Below, piece after piece: positions 32,991 through 40,966 of a stretch of 64,000 nucleotides of DNA. The position numbers and the translations under genes were made by a program. This DNA is from Saccharopolyspora rosea (GTDB lineage: Bacteria; Actinomycetota; Actinomycetes; Mycobacteriales; Pseudonocardiaceae). Each line of letters opens with the position of its first letter. The stretch's first letter is position 1. The DNA lies in NCBI RefSeq assembly GCF_025643595.1, contig NZ_CP102826.1:2356001-2420000 (forward strand), read 5' to 3'. The notes beneath the pieces are model-generated. The model ran no database searches. It saw only the letters and a list, made by a program, of their open reading frames with translations, and was not told where the DNA came from.

Positions 32991-33337
32991 TTCTGCTCCT
33001 TCCTCGGCGCGGGGGTCGACGGGTGCGGACTCGGTGCGGATTCCCCGCGGTCCGGTGATGGTCGGGCCCACGCGGCATCGGCGACCCAGTAGTCCATGCC
33101 GCTCGCGCTGACGCCGTGCTGCCATTCGGAGGTGCGCCGCAGCAGTGGTTCGACTTCCGCGGTGACCGCGTCCGCGGCCTCGGGTCCGTCGGCGGGTGCT
33201 TCCCAGTGCACCCAGTTCAACTCGCGTCCCGCGGCGTCGTGGACGAACAGGTCCACGTGCCGCCATCCGTAGCCGTGGGTGTCGTTGTAGCAGGTCAGGG
33301 TCATCCGGTGGTCCGATTCGGGATCGGGTGCGGTCAT
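32987..33337 (-). CDS. hypothetical 116-residue protein of the Rieske cluster
   Basis: Starts ATG 33337 with GAGGAGG seven bases upstream. I do not recognise the family. Visible are DTHGYGWRHVDLFVHDAAGR, WVHWEAPADG and SEWQHGVSASGMDYWVADAAW, suggesting a small mixed alpha/beta fold with many aromatic residues, then a disordered Pro-rich tail. It is divergent from the monooxygenase gene and overlaps the SnoaL-like gene, so it probably belongs to the same catabolic unit. Confidence 0.6.
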   Translation of the reverse strand: MTAPDPESDHRMTLTCYNDTHGYGWRHVDLFVHDAAGRELNWVHWEAPADGPEAADAVTAEVEPLLRRTSEWQHGVSASGMDYWVADAAWARPSPDRGESAPSPHPSTPAPRKEQK

Positions 33338-33611
33338 GCGCGGTCCTCCTCGTCGCAACCGGGTTTCTCGCCTGCGCGGGTCGGTCCGGCGGAGGGATTC
33401 GCCGTCGCGGTGCGCCGATTCGCGCTCCGGTGCTTTCGGATCGGCCCCGCATCCGCCACAGCCTACGACGGCTGCGTCCGGTGAAGCGCTGAAGAAATCC
33501 CCTACGCGGTGGGAAGGAATCCCCGACATCGGCATGGGCAATACCACTTCCGCGCTTCCCGTTGCGCCTTCTACCGTCGTCAGGGCGAATCCGCGACCAC
33601 GAGGAGGCGCC

Positions 33612-34784
33612 ATGGTGCGCGCACAGCAGGCCGACGCTGCGTCGGACGCGGACGGAGCGGAATCCGCGAGCGCCGGTTTCGACGACGTGCTCGCCGAACT
33701 GCGCGAACGCAGGCTCGAATTCCGCGAGCAGCGCTACGTCCCGAAGGATTTCGTCGCGCGGCTCAAGCAGGTCGGCATCTACCGCGCGGCCACCCCCACC
33801 CGGTTCGGAGGCGACCAGCTGCCGCCCGCCGAGTTCCTGGACCGCATCGAACGGCTCTCCGCGGTCGACGGTTCCACCGGCTGGGTGGCCAGCTTCGGGT
33901 CGGCGTTGACCTACCTGGCAGCGCTCCCGCTGGAAACCCAGGCCGAGCTCTACCGCGACGGACCGGACCTGGTCTTCGCGGGCGGGCTTTTCCCGATGCA
34001 GCGCGCCGAACCGACCGAGCGCGGATTCCTCGTCGACGGCCGGTGGAAGTTCGCCAGCGGTTGCATGGCCGCCGATGTGCTGGGAGTGGGCCTGCCCGGT
34101 GACGAGGACTCGGCGGGCAAGCCGCGGACCGCGGTGCTGCGCCCGGACCAGTGCGAGATCGTGCCGGAGTGGGACGTGGTCGGCATGCGCGGCACCGGGT
34201 CCTTCGACCTGGTCGTGCGCGGGGTCGAGGTGCCGCGCGAGTGGACGTTCGTCCGGGGCGGCCCGCCCGCGGTGGACGAACCGCTCTACCACTACCCGAC
34301 GATCGCCTACGCCTCGCAGGTGCTCGCCGTGGTCGGGGCGGGTGTGGCCCGGGCGGCGCTGGCGCACGCCGAGGAGATCGGTGGCGGGCGCGCCGGGATC
34401 ACGGGTGCGCCGAAGCTGGCCGAGCGGGCGTACTACCGCGTCGAGGTCGCCCGCGCCGAGGCCGCGCTGCGCTCCGCGCGGGCCTGGTTCTACGACCTCA
34501 GCGACGAGGTGTGGCAGACCGTGCTCGCCGGTGACGAGGCCAGCGACGAGCAGAACGCCCACCTCCGGCTGGCCTCGGCGCACCTGGCCAAGGTGTCCTC
34601 CGACGTCGTCAACGGCCTCATCGAGGTGTCCGGCACCGCGCCGATCCACATCGGACACCCGCTCCAGGACCTCGCCGGTGACGCGCTGGTGCCCAAGCAG
34701 CACGCCTTCCTCGGGCCGGGCATCTACGACTCGGCGGGAGCCGTGCTCATGGGACTCCCGCCCACCACGCGAGGTTTCCGCTGA
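33612..34784 (+). CDS. acyl-CoA dehydrogenase-fold flavin monooxygenase (IacA-like)
   Basis: 390 residues with the acyl-CoA-dehydrogenase fold, C-terminal domain of the type-2 (HpaB/DszC-like) kind. Motifs include ATPTRFGGDQLPPAEFLD, AVDGSTGWVASFG near residue 85, GFLVDGRWKFASGC, MRGTGSFDLVVRGVEVP and IHIGHPLQDLAGDALVPKQH. Such proteins hydroxylate aromatics with reduced flavin from a separate reductase. GAGGAGG precedes ATG 33612. The gene order that follows (small protein, dioxygenase alpha and beta, SDR) equals iacA-iacE of indole-3-acetate degradation, where IacA hydroxylates the indole ring. The substrate is inferred from this order alone. Confidence 0.8.
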   Translation: MVRAQQADAASDADGAESASAGFDDVLAELRERRLEFREQRYVPKDFVARLKQVGIYRAATPTRFGGDQLPPAEFLDRIERLSAVDGSTGWVASFGSALTYLAALPLETQAELYRDGPDLVFAGGLFPMQRAEPTERGFLVDGRWKFASGCMAADVLGVGLPGDEDSAGKPRTAVLRPDQCEIVPEWDVVGMRGTGSFDLVVRGVEVPREWTFVRGGPPAVDEPLYHYPTIAYASQVLAVVGAGVARAALAHAEEIGGGRAGITGAPKLAERAYYRVEVARAEAALRSARAWFYDLSDEVWQTVLAGDEASDEQNAHLRLASAHLAKVSSDVVNGLIEVSGTAPIHIGHPLQDLAGDALVPKQHAFLGPGIYDSAGAVLMGLPPTTRGFR

Positions 34785-34814
34785 CCACCGCCGCACGACG
34801 GCAAGGAGGCGTTC

Positions 34815-35216
34815 ATGAACCGGCAGCCGCTGCGCGTGCTCTTCTGCATCGGCATCAACCAGAACTTCTTCGACCTGCCCACCGACGGGATCACCCACGG
34901 GCACGTGTGGCAGGCGTTCGTGTCCATGTTGGACAGTCTGAAAGCGATGCCCGGGGTGGACTTCATCGGTGACATCGACGACGACGCGCACGTGGTCGGC
35001 CCCTCGGACGGCTGGCCGTGGACCTGCTACGTGCTCGCCGACGTCGACACCCAGGAAACGGTCAAAGCCGTCTGCAACCTCTTCCGCACGACCCCGGTCG
35101 GCGACGGTGCGGTCAAGTTGTGGCGGTTCGCCAAGATCGAGGCCCGCATCGGCCGCGCGCTCACCGTGCGCGAGGACGTCGAACTTCCCGACCAACCCGA
35201 GGGGGACCACCGATGA
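34815..35216 (+). CDS. IacB-like small protein
   Basis: 133 residues: LRVLFCIGINQNFFDLP, HVWQAFVSMLDSLKAMPG, DFIGDIDDDAHVVGPSDGWP, TCYVLADVDTQETVKAVCN and KIEARIGRALTVRED. A ferredoxin-like alpha/beta fold seems likely; no catalytic residues are evident. It lies 30 bases after the monooxygenase gene and overlaps the dioxygenase alpha gene by four bases (ATGA). In iac clusters a small protein of unknown function, IacB, occupies this place. I name it by position and overall character, without a sequence comparison. Confidence 0.65.
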   Translation: MNRQPLRVLFCIGINQNFFDLPTDGITHGHVWQAFVSMLDSLKAMPGVDFIGDIDDDAHVVGPSDGWPWTCYVLADVDTQETVKAVCNLFRTTPVGDGAVKLWRFAKIEARIGRALTVREDVELPDQPEGDHR

Positions 35217-36490
35217 CCGCAGACATCTTCGCCGACGCGCCCGCCGACCTCGTGCGCGACGACCGGGTGGCGGGCCGCGTCTACACCGACCCGGACCTGT
35301 TCGAACGCGAGATGGCGCTGATCTTCGAGCGCACCTGGGTGTGGGTGGCGCACGAGAGCGAGCTGCCGCAGCCGGGGTGCTTCAAGTCGACCCACGTGGG
35401 CCGCCAGCCGGTCGTGGTCACCCGCGACCGCGCGGGGAACCTCCACACGCTGCTGAACCGGTGCCGGCATCGGGGCGCGAGCGTGTGCGAGAAGCCGCGG
35501 GGACGGGTCAACGGCTTCACCTGCCCGTACCACGCGTGGTCCTACGGTCTCGACGGCGCGTTGCGCGGAGTCCCGTACCCCGGCGGGTACGAGGGGGTGC
35601 TGGACAAGCGGGAGATGTCGCTGCGCAAGCTGCGCACCGAGACCTACGGCGGCTTCGTGTTCGCGACCTTCGACGCGGAGATCGAGCCGCTGGCGGACTT
35701 CCTCGGCGACGCCCGGCTCTGGATCGACCGGTTCGTGAAGCAGGGCGGCGGTTATCCGATCAAGGTGCTGGGCAAGCACCAGTTCAAGTTCCGGGGCAAC
35801 TGGAAGATCCAGCTGGAGAACTCCACCGACGGCTACCACTTCCCGATCGTGCACCGCTCCTGGATGGCCTCGGTGGACGCCGAGACCGCGGACATGATGT
35901 CGTTCATGAACGACCCGGCGGCGATCACCCACGACCTGGGCAACGGGCACAGCGTGATGCAGATGGTGCCCGAGCACTCCGACCTGGACGCCGACGACGG
36001 CACCGAACCCTTGCAGGGGCGGTTCTCCCACGTCGTCGAGGAGCTGTCGAAGACGTTCGACGACGCGCAGGTGCGCAGGCTGGTCCGCGCCATGCACGGA
36101 ACCGGCTTCAACCTCAACCTGTTCCCGAACATCTCGCTGTCCTCGGCGTTCCTGCGCGTGCTGCGGCCGGTGTCGGCGGACGAGACCTGGATCGAGCACG
36201 TCGCGATCGGGCCGGACGGCCCGCCGGAGGTCGAGATCGTCAACCGCGAGCGGCTGCGCATCCACGAGCACTTCCAGGGCCCGTTCGGGTTCGGCACCCC
36301 GGACGACGCCGAGGGCTGGGACCGGGTGCAGCGCGGCGCGCAGGCGGCTCCGGGAATGCCGATCATGGTCAACCGCGGTCTCGGTCGCGAGGAGGTCAAC
36401 GCCGCGGGCTGGCCCACCTCCCACGTCACCGACGAGACCGGCATGCGCGCCGCCTACCAGCAGTGGAAGCAGATGATGAGCCATGACTGA
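35213..36490 (+). CDS. Rieske aromatic-ring-hydroxylating dioxygenase, alpha subunit (IacC-like)
   Basis: 425 residues. The Rieske 2Fe-2S centre is bound by CRHRG...CPYHAW (Cys-x-His, then Cys-x2-His) near residues 86-107. The mononuclear iron site lies in NSTDGYHFPIVHRSW (two His), with the carboxylate further on. Length and motifs match the benzoate/anthranilate-type alpha subunits, to which IacC belongs. It needs a beta subunit (next gene, eight-base overlap) and a reductase or ferredoxin, neither of which is encoded in this window. Confidence 0.93.
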   Translation: MTADIFADAPADLVRDDRVAGRVYTDPDLFEREMALIFERTWVWVAHESELPQPGCFKSTHVGRQPVVVTRDRAGNLHTLLNRCRHRGASVCEKPRGRVNGFTCPYHAWSYGLDGALRGVPYPGGYEGVLDKREMSLRKLRTETYGGFVFATFDAEIEPLADFLGDARLWIDRFVKQGGGYPIKVLGKHQFKFRGNWKIQLENSTDGYHFPIVHRSWMASVDAETADMMSFMNDPAAITHDLGNGHSVMQMVPEHSDLDADDGTEPLQGRFSHVVEELSKTFDDAQVRRLVRAMHGTGFNLNLFPNISLSSAFLRVLRPVSADETWIEHVAIGPDGPPEVEIVNRERLRIHEHFQGPFGFGTPDDAEGWDRVQRGAQAAPGMPIMVNRGLGREEVNAAGWPTSHVTDETGMRAAYQQWKQMMSHD

Positions 36491-37007
36491 GACGACCACG
36501 CAGATCCCGGACCCGATCCCGGTCACCGACCCGCGGGTGGCCCGCGCGGTCGAGCTGATCTGGCGCGAGGCCGAACTGCTCGACCGCAAGGAGTACGCGT
36601 CCTGGAACGAGCTGTACGCCGAGGACGCGTTCTACGTCGTCCCGATCGACCCGGAGACCGAGGACTTCGCCGGGACGCTCAACATGGTCTACGACGACGC
36701 GCGGATGCGGCGGATGCGCGTGAACCGGATGACCGAGGGCTACGCCATCGCCGCCGTGGACGCCGCGCGCACCGTGCGCACGGTCTCCCGGTTCGTGCCC
36801 CGGTCCGCCTCGGACACCGAGGTGGTGGTGCGCTCGGCGCAGGTGCTGGTCGCCTTCAAGCGCGGTCACCACGACATCTGGGCGGCGGACCTGGAACACC
36901 GCGTCAGGCTGTCCGCCGACGGCCCGGCGGCGGACCGGATCGCGCAGAAGGTGGTGCGGCTGGTCGACAGCGAGCACGCCGTTCCCGCCGCGGGGTTCCT
37001 GCTGTGA
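36483..37007 (+). CDS. aromatic-ring-hydroxylating dioxygenase, beta subunit (IacD-like)
   Basis: 174 residues with the NTF2-like fold of dioxygenase small subunits: ARAVELIWREAELLDRKEYA, WNELYAEDAFYVVPIDPE, NMVYDDARMRRMRVNRMTEG. It forms the alpha3beta3 core with the preceding subunit. Its start lies inside the end of the alpha gene and its end overlaps the SDR start by four bases, so production is tightly coupled. Confidence 0.9.
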   Translation: MTETTTQIPDPIPVTDPRVARAVELIWREAELLDRKEYASWNELYAEDAFYVVPIDPETEDFAGTLNMVYDDARMRRMRVNRMTEGYAIAAVDAARTVRTVSRFVPRSASDTEVVVRSAQVLVAFKRGHHDIWAADLEHRVRLSADGPAADRIAQKVVRLVDSEHAVPAAGFLL

Positions 37008-37750
37008 GCCCCGCGCAGACCGCCGTGGTCACCGGCGGCGCGCACGGCCTCGGCGAAGCCATCGTGCGCCGCCTGCACGCCGACGGGTACCGCGTCGCGA
37101 TCGCCGACCTCGACGGGACTTCCGCCGGGGCGCTCGCCGAGGATCTCGACGGCTCCGCCGCGACCGCCCGCGGCTACGCCGTCGACGTCGCCGACCGCGA
37201 CGCGCTGGAGGGGCTGCTGTCCGGCGTGCTGGCCGATTTCGGCGAGGTGCACGTGCTGGTCAACAACGCCGCCCGGACGCAGGCCGCGCCGCTGCTGGAG
37301 ATCACGCCCGACGAGCTCGACGCGGTCATGAAGGTCAACTTCCACGGCACCTTCCACGCCTGCCAGGTCTTCGGCGCGCACCTCGCGGCACAGGGCTACG
37401 GCCGGATCGTGAACATGGCGTCGCTGGCCGGGCAGAACGGCGGCACCGCCACCGGCGGGCACTACGCGTCGTCGAAGGGCGCGATCCTGTCCGCCACCAA
37501 GGTGTTCGCCCGCGAGCTCGCACCGCGCGGCGTCACCGTGAACGCGGTCTCGCCCGGACCGCAGGACAGCCCGGTGGTGCGCTCGATCGTCGGCGAGGAA
37601 CGCCTCGCGGAGTTCGCGCGCGGGATCCCGGTGGGGCGGCTCGGCGATCCGGCGTTCATCGCGAAGATGGTCGCCCTGCTCGCCTCTCCGGACGCCGCCT
37701 CGGTCACCGGCGCCTGCTGGGACGCCAACGGCGGCCTGCACCTGCGGTGA
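37004..37750 (+). CDS. SDR dehydrogenase (IacE-like)
   Basis: 248 residues, classical SDR: TGGAHGLGEAIV loop near residue 10, IADLD (acidic, NAD preference), VNNAA, NMASLAG (catalytic Ser), HYASSKGAIL (Tyr-Lys). In the iac pathway IacE is the SDR that follows the dioxygenase genes; in other Rieske pathways the same position holds a cis-diol dehydrogenase. Its four-base overlap with the beta gene shows it belongs to the operon. Confidence 0.88.
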   Translation: MSPAQTAVVTGGAHGLGEAIVRRLHADGYRVAIADLDGTSAGALAEDLDGSAATARGYAVDVADRDALEGLLSGVLADFGEVHVLVNNAARTQAAPLLEITPDELDAVMKVNFHGTFHACQVFGAHLAAQGYGRIVNMASLAGQNGGTATGGHYASSKGAILSATKVFARELAPRGVTVNAVSPGPQDSPVVRSIVGEERLAEFARGIPVGRLGDPAFIAKMVALLASPDAASVTGACWDANGGLHLR

Positions 37751-37867
37751 GCGCTGTCGTGCGCGTGGCGGTGGCAGCTGCGAGACGGCTCACCGGAGGA
37801 GCCTGGCACCGGGACCCCCGGCCAGGGCACGCGGACGGGCGCTGTGGCGGGCCGCCGTTGGTCCCGG

Positions 37868-38983
37868 TCAGTTCAGCGCCTGCACCGCCGCCCGGTCGAA
37901 GGGGACGAGGTCGGCCAGCCGGTCGGCGAGGACCTTGTCGGCCCAGTGCGGATCGGCGAGCAGTGCGCGCCCGACCGCGACCAGGTCGAACTCGTCGCGC
38001 TCCAGGCGGTCGAGCAGCCGTTCGATGCTCGCCACGGCGGCGCCCTGCCCGGTCAGCGAGGCGGGTTCGAAGACCTTGTTGAGCCCGACCGAACCGACGG
38101 TGATGACCGGCTTGCCGGTGACCTTCTTCGCCCACCCCGCGACGTTGAGGTCCGATCCCGAGTCGGGGAACTCCGGCTCCCAGTAGCGGCGCCCCGACGC
38201 GTGGAAGGCGTCGACCCCGGCCTCGGCCAGCGGGGTGAGCAGGGCCTCCAGTTCGCCGGGGTCCTCGGCGAGGCGGGCGTCGTAGTTGTCGCTCTTCCAC
38301 TGGGAGAACCGGAGCACCACGGGGAAGTCCGGGGCGACGCGCTCGCGGATGGCGGTCACGATGTCGGCGGCGAACCTGGTCCGGGAGACCAGGTCGCCGC
38401 CGTAGGCGTCGGTGCGCTGGTTGGTGCGCTCCCACAGGAACTGGTCGATGAGGTAGCCGTGCGCGCCGTGCAGTTCCACGCCGTCGAAGCCGATCCGCTC
38501 GGCCGCCGCCGCGGCGTCGGCGAAGGCGCGGACGACGTCGTCGATGTCGGACAGCGTCATCGCCTCGCCGCCGGGCGTGCCGTCCAGCGCGATCCCGGAC
38601 GGGCCCACGGACGGGGCCGAGGGGACCGGGGGCGCTCCCGCGGGCCGCTTGATCCCCACGTGCCAGAGTTGCGGCATGATCGCGCTGCCGTGCGCGTGCA
38701 CCGCCTCCACGACCCGGCGCCACCCGGCCAGCTGCTGCTCGCCGTGGAAGCGGGGGATGTCGTCGCTGAACCCGGCGGACGGGTGGTCGACGGTGGTGCC
38801 CTCGGTGATGATCAGGCCGGTCCCCGCCGCCGCGCGGCGGGCGTAGTAGGCGGCGACGTCCTCGCCGGGAACGCCGCCGGGGGAGTGCTCGCGGGTCATC
38901 GGCGCCATCGCGATCCGGTTGGGCAGCGTGGCCGAACCGAGTGCGAACGGGCGGGACAGTACCTGGGCTGCGCGGGTGCTCAT
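37868..38983 (-). CDS. old-yellow-enzyme family NAD(P)H:flavin oxidoreductase
   Basis: 371 residues, FMN-binding TIM barrel: IAMAPMTREHSPGGVPGEDV near residue 25, GLIITEGTTV, IMPQLWHVG, FDGVELHGAHGYLIDQFLW (His-x-x-His substrate-binding region) and VGRALLADPHWADKV (phosphate loop). It reduces activated C=C bonds or nitro groups. ATG 38983 has AGGAG eight bases upstream. It is convergent with the Rieske operon and divergent from the Rrf2 gene, with which it shares an operator, so it is more likely an electrophile/redox-stress enzyme than part of the dioxygenase pathway. Confidence 0.9.
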   Translation of the reverse strand: MSTRAAQVLSRPFALGSATLPNRIAMAPMTREHSPGGVPGEDVAAYYARRAAAGTGLIITEGTTVDHPSAGFSDDIPRFHGEQQLAGWRRVVEAVHAHGSAIMPQLWHVGIKRPAGAPPVPSAPSVGPSGIALDGTPGGEAMTLSDIDDVVRAFADAAAAAERIGFDGVELHGAHGYLIDQFLWERTNQRTDAYGGDLVSRTRFAADIVTAIRERVAPDFPVVLRFSQWKSDNYDARLAEDPGELEALLTPLAEAGVDAFHASGRRYWEPEFPDSGSDLNVAGWAKKVTGKPVITVGSVGLNKVFEPASLTGQGAAVASIERLLDRLERDEFDLVAVGRALLADPHWADKVLADRLADLVPFDRAAVQALN

Positions 38984-39040
38984 CTGTCGCTCTCCTGCTG
39001 GGCGTGCGGGGTGCGCCCCCGAGTTAAAGTGTGCATGACA

Positions 39041-39070
39041 AACATACGTTTTCTCGGGCTGAAAACGCAA
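39041..39070 (-). promoter_or_regulatory. promoter of the old-yellow-enzyme gene
   Basis: Minus strand TTGCGT (39065-39070), 18-base spacer, TATGTT (39041-39046). The -35 hexamer lies on the edge of the palindrome at 39067-39083, so a protein bound there would block RNA polymerase. Confidence 0.55.
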
Positions 39071-39083
39071 CTGTGACAGTTGC
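39067..39083. promoter_or_regulatory. perfect palindrome GCAACTGT-G-ACAGTTGC, Rrf2 operator
   Basis: Eight-base arms around one base. It overlaps the -35 of the old-yellow-enzyme promoter and lies directly before TATTCT (39084-39089), a probable -10 of the Rrf2 gene. One site could therefore control both directions. Confidence 0.7.
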
Positions 39084-39148
39084 TATTCTGGTGGGGAGGA
39101 GACCGTCGGGTAAGCTGCGTTCCGGCCTGTGGGACGGGGGTGGAGATC

Positions 39149-39598
39149 GTGTTGGACGTCCGGTTCTCCCGTGCGCTGCAGGCGATGCTGTTCCTCGCGC
39201 TCGCGGCCGAGGACGGTTCGGCGACGCTGAGCTCGCCCGAGCTGGCGCGCAGGCTGAGCACCAACCCCAGCCTGGTCCGCAAACTCCTGGCCCCGCTGAC
39301 GAGCGCGGGCCTGGTCGGCTGCGTCAAGGGTCGGGGCGGCGGGGCGTACCTGGCACGCCCGGCGGAGGAGATCACGCTGGCCGAGATCTACCGCTGCGCC
39401 GTCGGCGACAAACCCCTGTGGGCGTGCTCCCCGGAAGGCGAGCGCGTGTGCCTGGTCACCGCGCACGCCGCCGAGTACTTCGCCGCGCTCACCGCCGAGG
39501 CCGAGGACGCGGTGCTCGCCGCGCTGGGTGACCGCACGCTCGCCGACAGCATGGGCGAACTGCGCCGCCTCGACGAGGAGTCCGCGCGGCAGAGCTGA
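39149..39598 (+). CDS. Rrf2-family transcriptional regulator
   Basis: About 149 residues. The winged helix occupies the first 80 (VRFSRALQAMLFLALAAEDG, SSPELARRLSTNPSLVRKLL, then GCVKGRGGGAYLARP). The C-terminal part has three cysteines, C-x9-C-x7-C, in YRCAVGDKPLWACSP and GERVC, the region where NsrR and IscR bind Fe-S clusters, although spacing differs from both. It may sense redox or electrophiles through a cluster or free thiols. The start is uncertain: GTG 39140 or 39149, or TTG 39152. Confidence 0.85.
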   Translation: MLDVRFSRALQAMLFLALAAEDGSATLSSPELARRLSTNPSLVRKLLAPLTSAGLVGCVKGRGGGAYLARPAEEITLAEIYRCAVGDKPLWACSPEGERVCLVTAHAAEYFAALTAEAEDAVLAALGDRTLADSMGELRRLDEESARQS

Positions 39599-39759
39599 TC
39601 CGCCGTCCGTCCGTTGTGGACCGGATCGGAAAGCGAGGCGTACCAGGGCAGTTCTGCGTGCGTGAACGGGCAACGTCGTTCGCGACGCCGTCGTGCCGGT
39701 ATCGGCCCGTGCCATGCTCGATGGGCGCGTTGACCGATATGCACGCGAAGGGCCGCGTT

Positions 39760-40911
39760 GTGGACCACCGAGTGACCGGGCCGCCGGCATCAGGACGAGC
39801 AATACCGGCGCCCGGCTACACGGCTGGTTTCGCCGGTGATCTCCGCGAGTCGGCGCGCCCGGTGGGACGGCTCGCGTGGGCGGATGCCGCCAAGGGCGCC
39901 TGCATCGTGCTCGTCGTGCTGTGGCACGTCATCATGAAGCACTACCTGCAGATCGACTGGCGCTCCGCGTGGGTGCTCCCCGGTGCGTGGGGCACCGTGT
40001 GCGAGCAGCTCCTGCCGCTGCGCATGCCGTTGTTCTTCACGATCTCGGGCTTCTTCGCGGTCCGCGCTGTGGACCGCCCGTGGCGGGTGCTGGGCCGCTC
40101 GAAGGTGGCCAAGTTCTGCTACCTGTACGCGCTGTGGCTGATCGTCCACACCGCACTGCTCTCGTTCGTCCCGTCCTTCGACACCGCGCGCGCGGACGGG
40201 CCCCTCGAACTCCTGGAGCAGCTCACGATCACCCCGTCGAACCTGTGGTACCTCTACGCGCTGGCGCTCTACTTCGTGGTGGCCAAGCTGGTGCGACGGG
40301 TTCCTCCGCTGGTGGTGCTCGTGGCGGCGTTCGCGTTGTCGGCCATCGCCTCCGCCAGTCTGGTCACCACGCCCGGCGATCGTGGCGGTGTCTACCAGAA
40401 CCTGGTGTTCTTCCTCGCCGGCCTATACGGCAAGACGCTCGTCGAACGGATCGTGGCCGCGGCGAGCTGGCCGCGGTTCGTCGCACTGGCCGTGCCGTAC
40501 CTGGGAATCCTCGCGCTGATCCACCAGTTCGGCGCCAAGAGCTGGTTCGGGGTGTGGCCGGTCACTTGCTTCGTCGCGGTGTACCTCGGGACGACCCTGG
40601 CCGGGCTGGCCACGCGCTCGGGGACGTTGACCCGCGCCCTGACCAGCATCGGTCGCCGGACGCTGCCGATCTACGTCATGCACATGCCGCTGCTCGCCCT
40701 GCTGCACGTGGCTCTGGTCAGCCCGCTCTCGGATGCCGGTGTCGGCGTGCAGCTGACGGCGGCGGCGGTGGAACCGGTGCTGATGACCGGTGTCCTCGTG
40801 GCGATCTGCCTGGGCCTGCACCGGATCCTGCCTTCCCGGGGGCTTTTCGAGCTGCCGTGGCCGCATGCTCGCGCCACGCCCCGCCGGGCGGACGACGGCG
40901 TCCGCGCATGA
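39760..40911 (+). CDS. membrane acyltransferase (acyltransferase-3 family)
   Basis: 383 residues, about ten membrane helices. RLAWADAAKGACIVLVVLWH opens the catalytic domain with the conserved His; LRMPLFFTISGFFAVRAV, NLWYLYALALYFVVAKLV and LPIYVMHMPLLALLH follow. No SGNH domain, unlike the enzyme at 14709. GTG 39760 has GAAGGG eight bases upstream; ATG 39721 and 39739 are alternatives. It is convergent with ddl. It probably acylates a surface or secreted glycan; the acceptor is unknown. Confidence 0.82.
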   Translation: MDHRVTGPPASGRAIPAPGYTAGFAGDLRESARPVGRLAWADAAKGACIVLVVLWHVIMKHYLQIDWRSAWVLPGAWGTVCEQLLPLRMPLFFTISGFFAVRAVDRPWRVLGRSKVAKFCYLYALWLIVHTALLSFVPSFDTARADGPLELLEQLTITPSNLWYLYALALYFVVAKLVRRVPPLVVLVAAFALSAIASASLVTTPGDRGGVYQNLVFFLAGLYGKTLVERIVAAASWPRFVALAVPYLGILALIHQFGAKSWFGVWPVTCFVAVYLGTTLAGLATRSGTLTRALTSIGRRTLPIYVMHMPLLALLHVALVSPLSDAGVGVQLTAAAVEPVLMTGVLVAICLGLHRILPSRGLFELPWPHARATPRRADDGVRA

Positions 40912-40915
40912 GGAA

Positions 40916-40954
40916 ACCGGCCGCGTTCTCCGCTGACCGCCGAACGTGGCCGGT
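40916..40954. terminator. hairpin between the convergent acyltransferase and ddl genes
   Basis: ACCGGCCGCGTTC pairs with GAACGTGGCCGGT (one G-U) across a 13-base loop. It fills the 55-base gap between two convergent stops and can serve both genes as a bidirectional terminator. Confidence 0.6.
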
Positions 40955-40966
40955 GATCGAGGGTGG

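Noticed and set aside
32676..35210. Minus-strand open frame of about 840 codons through the Rieske cluster
   Set aside because: Antisense to well-supported genes. Only its last part overlaps real coding sequence (the start of the SnoaL-like gene).
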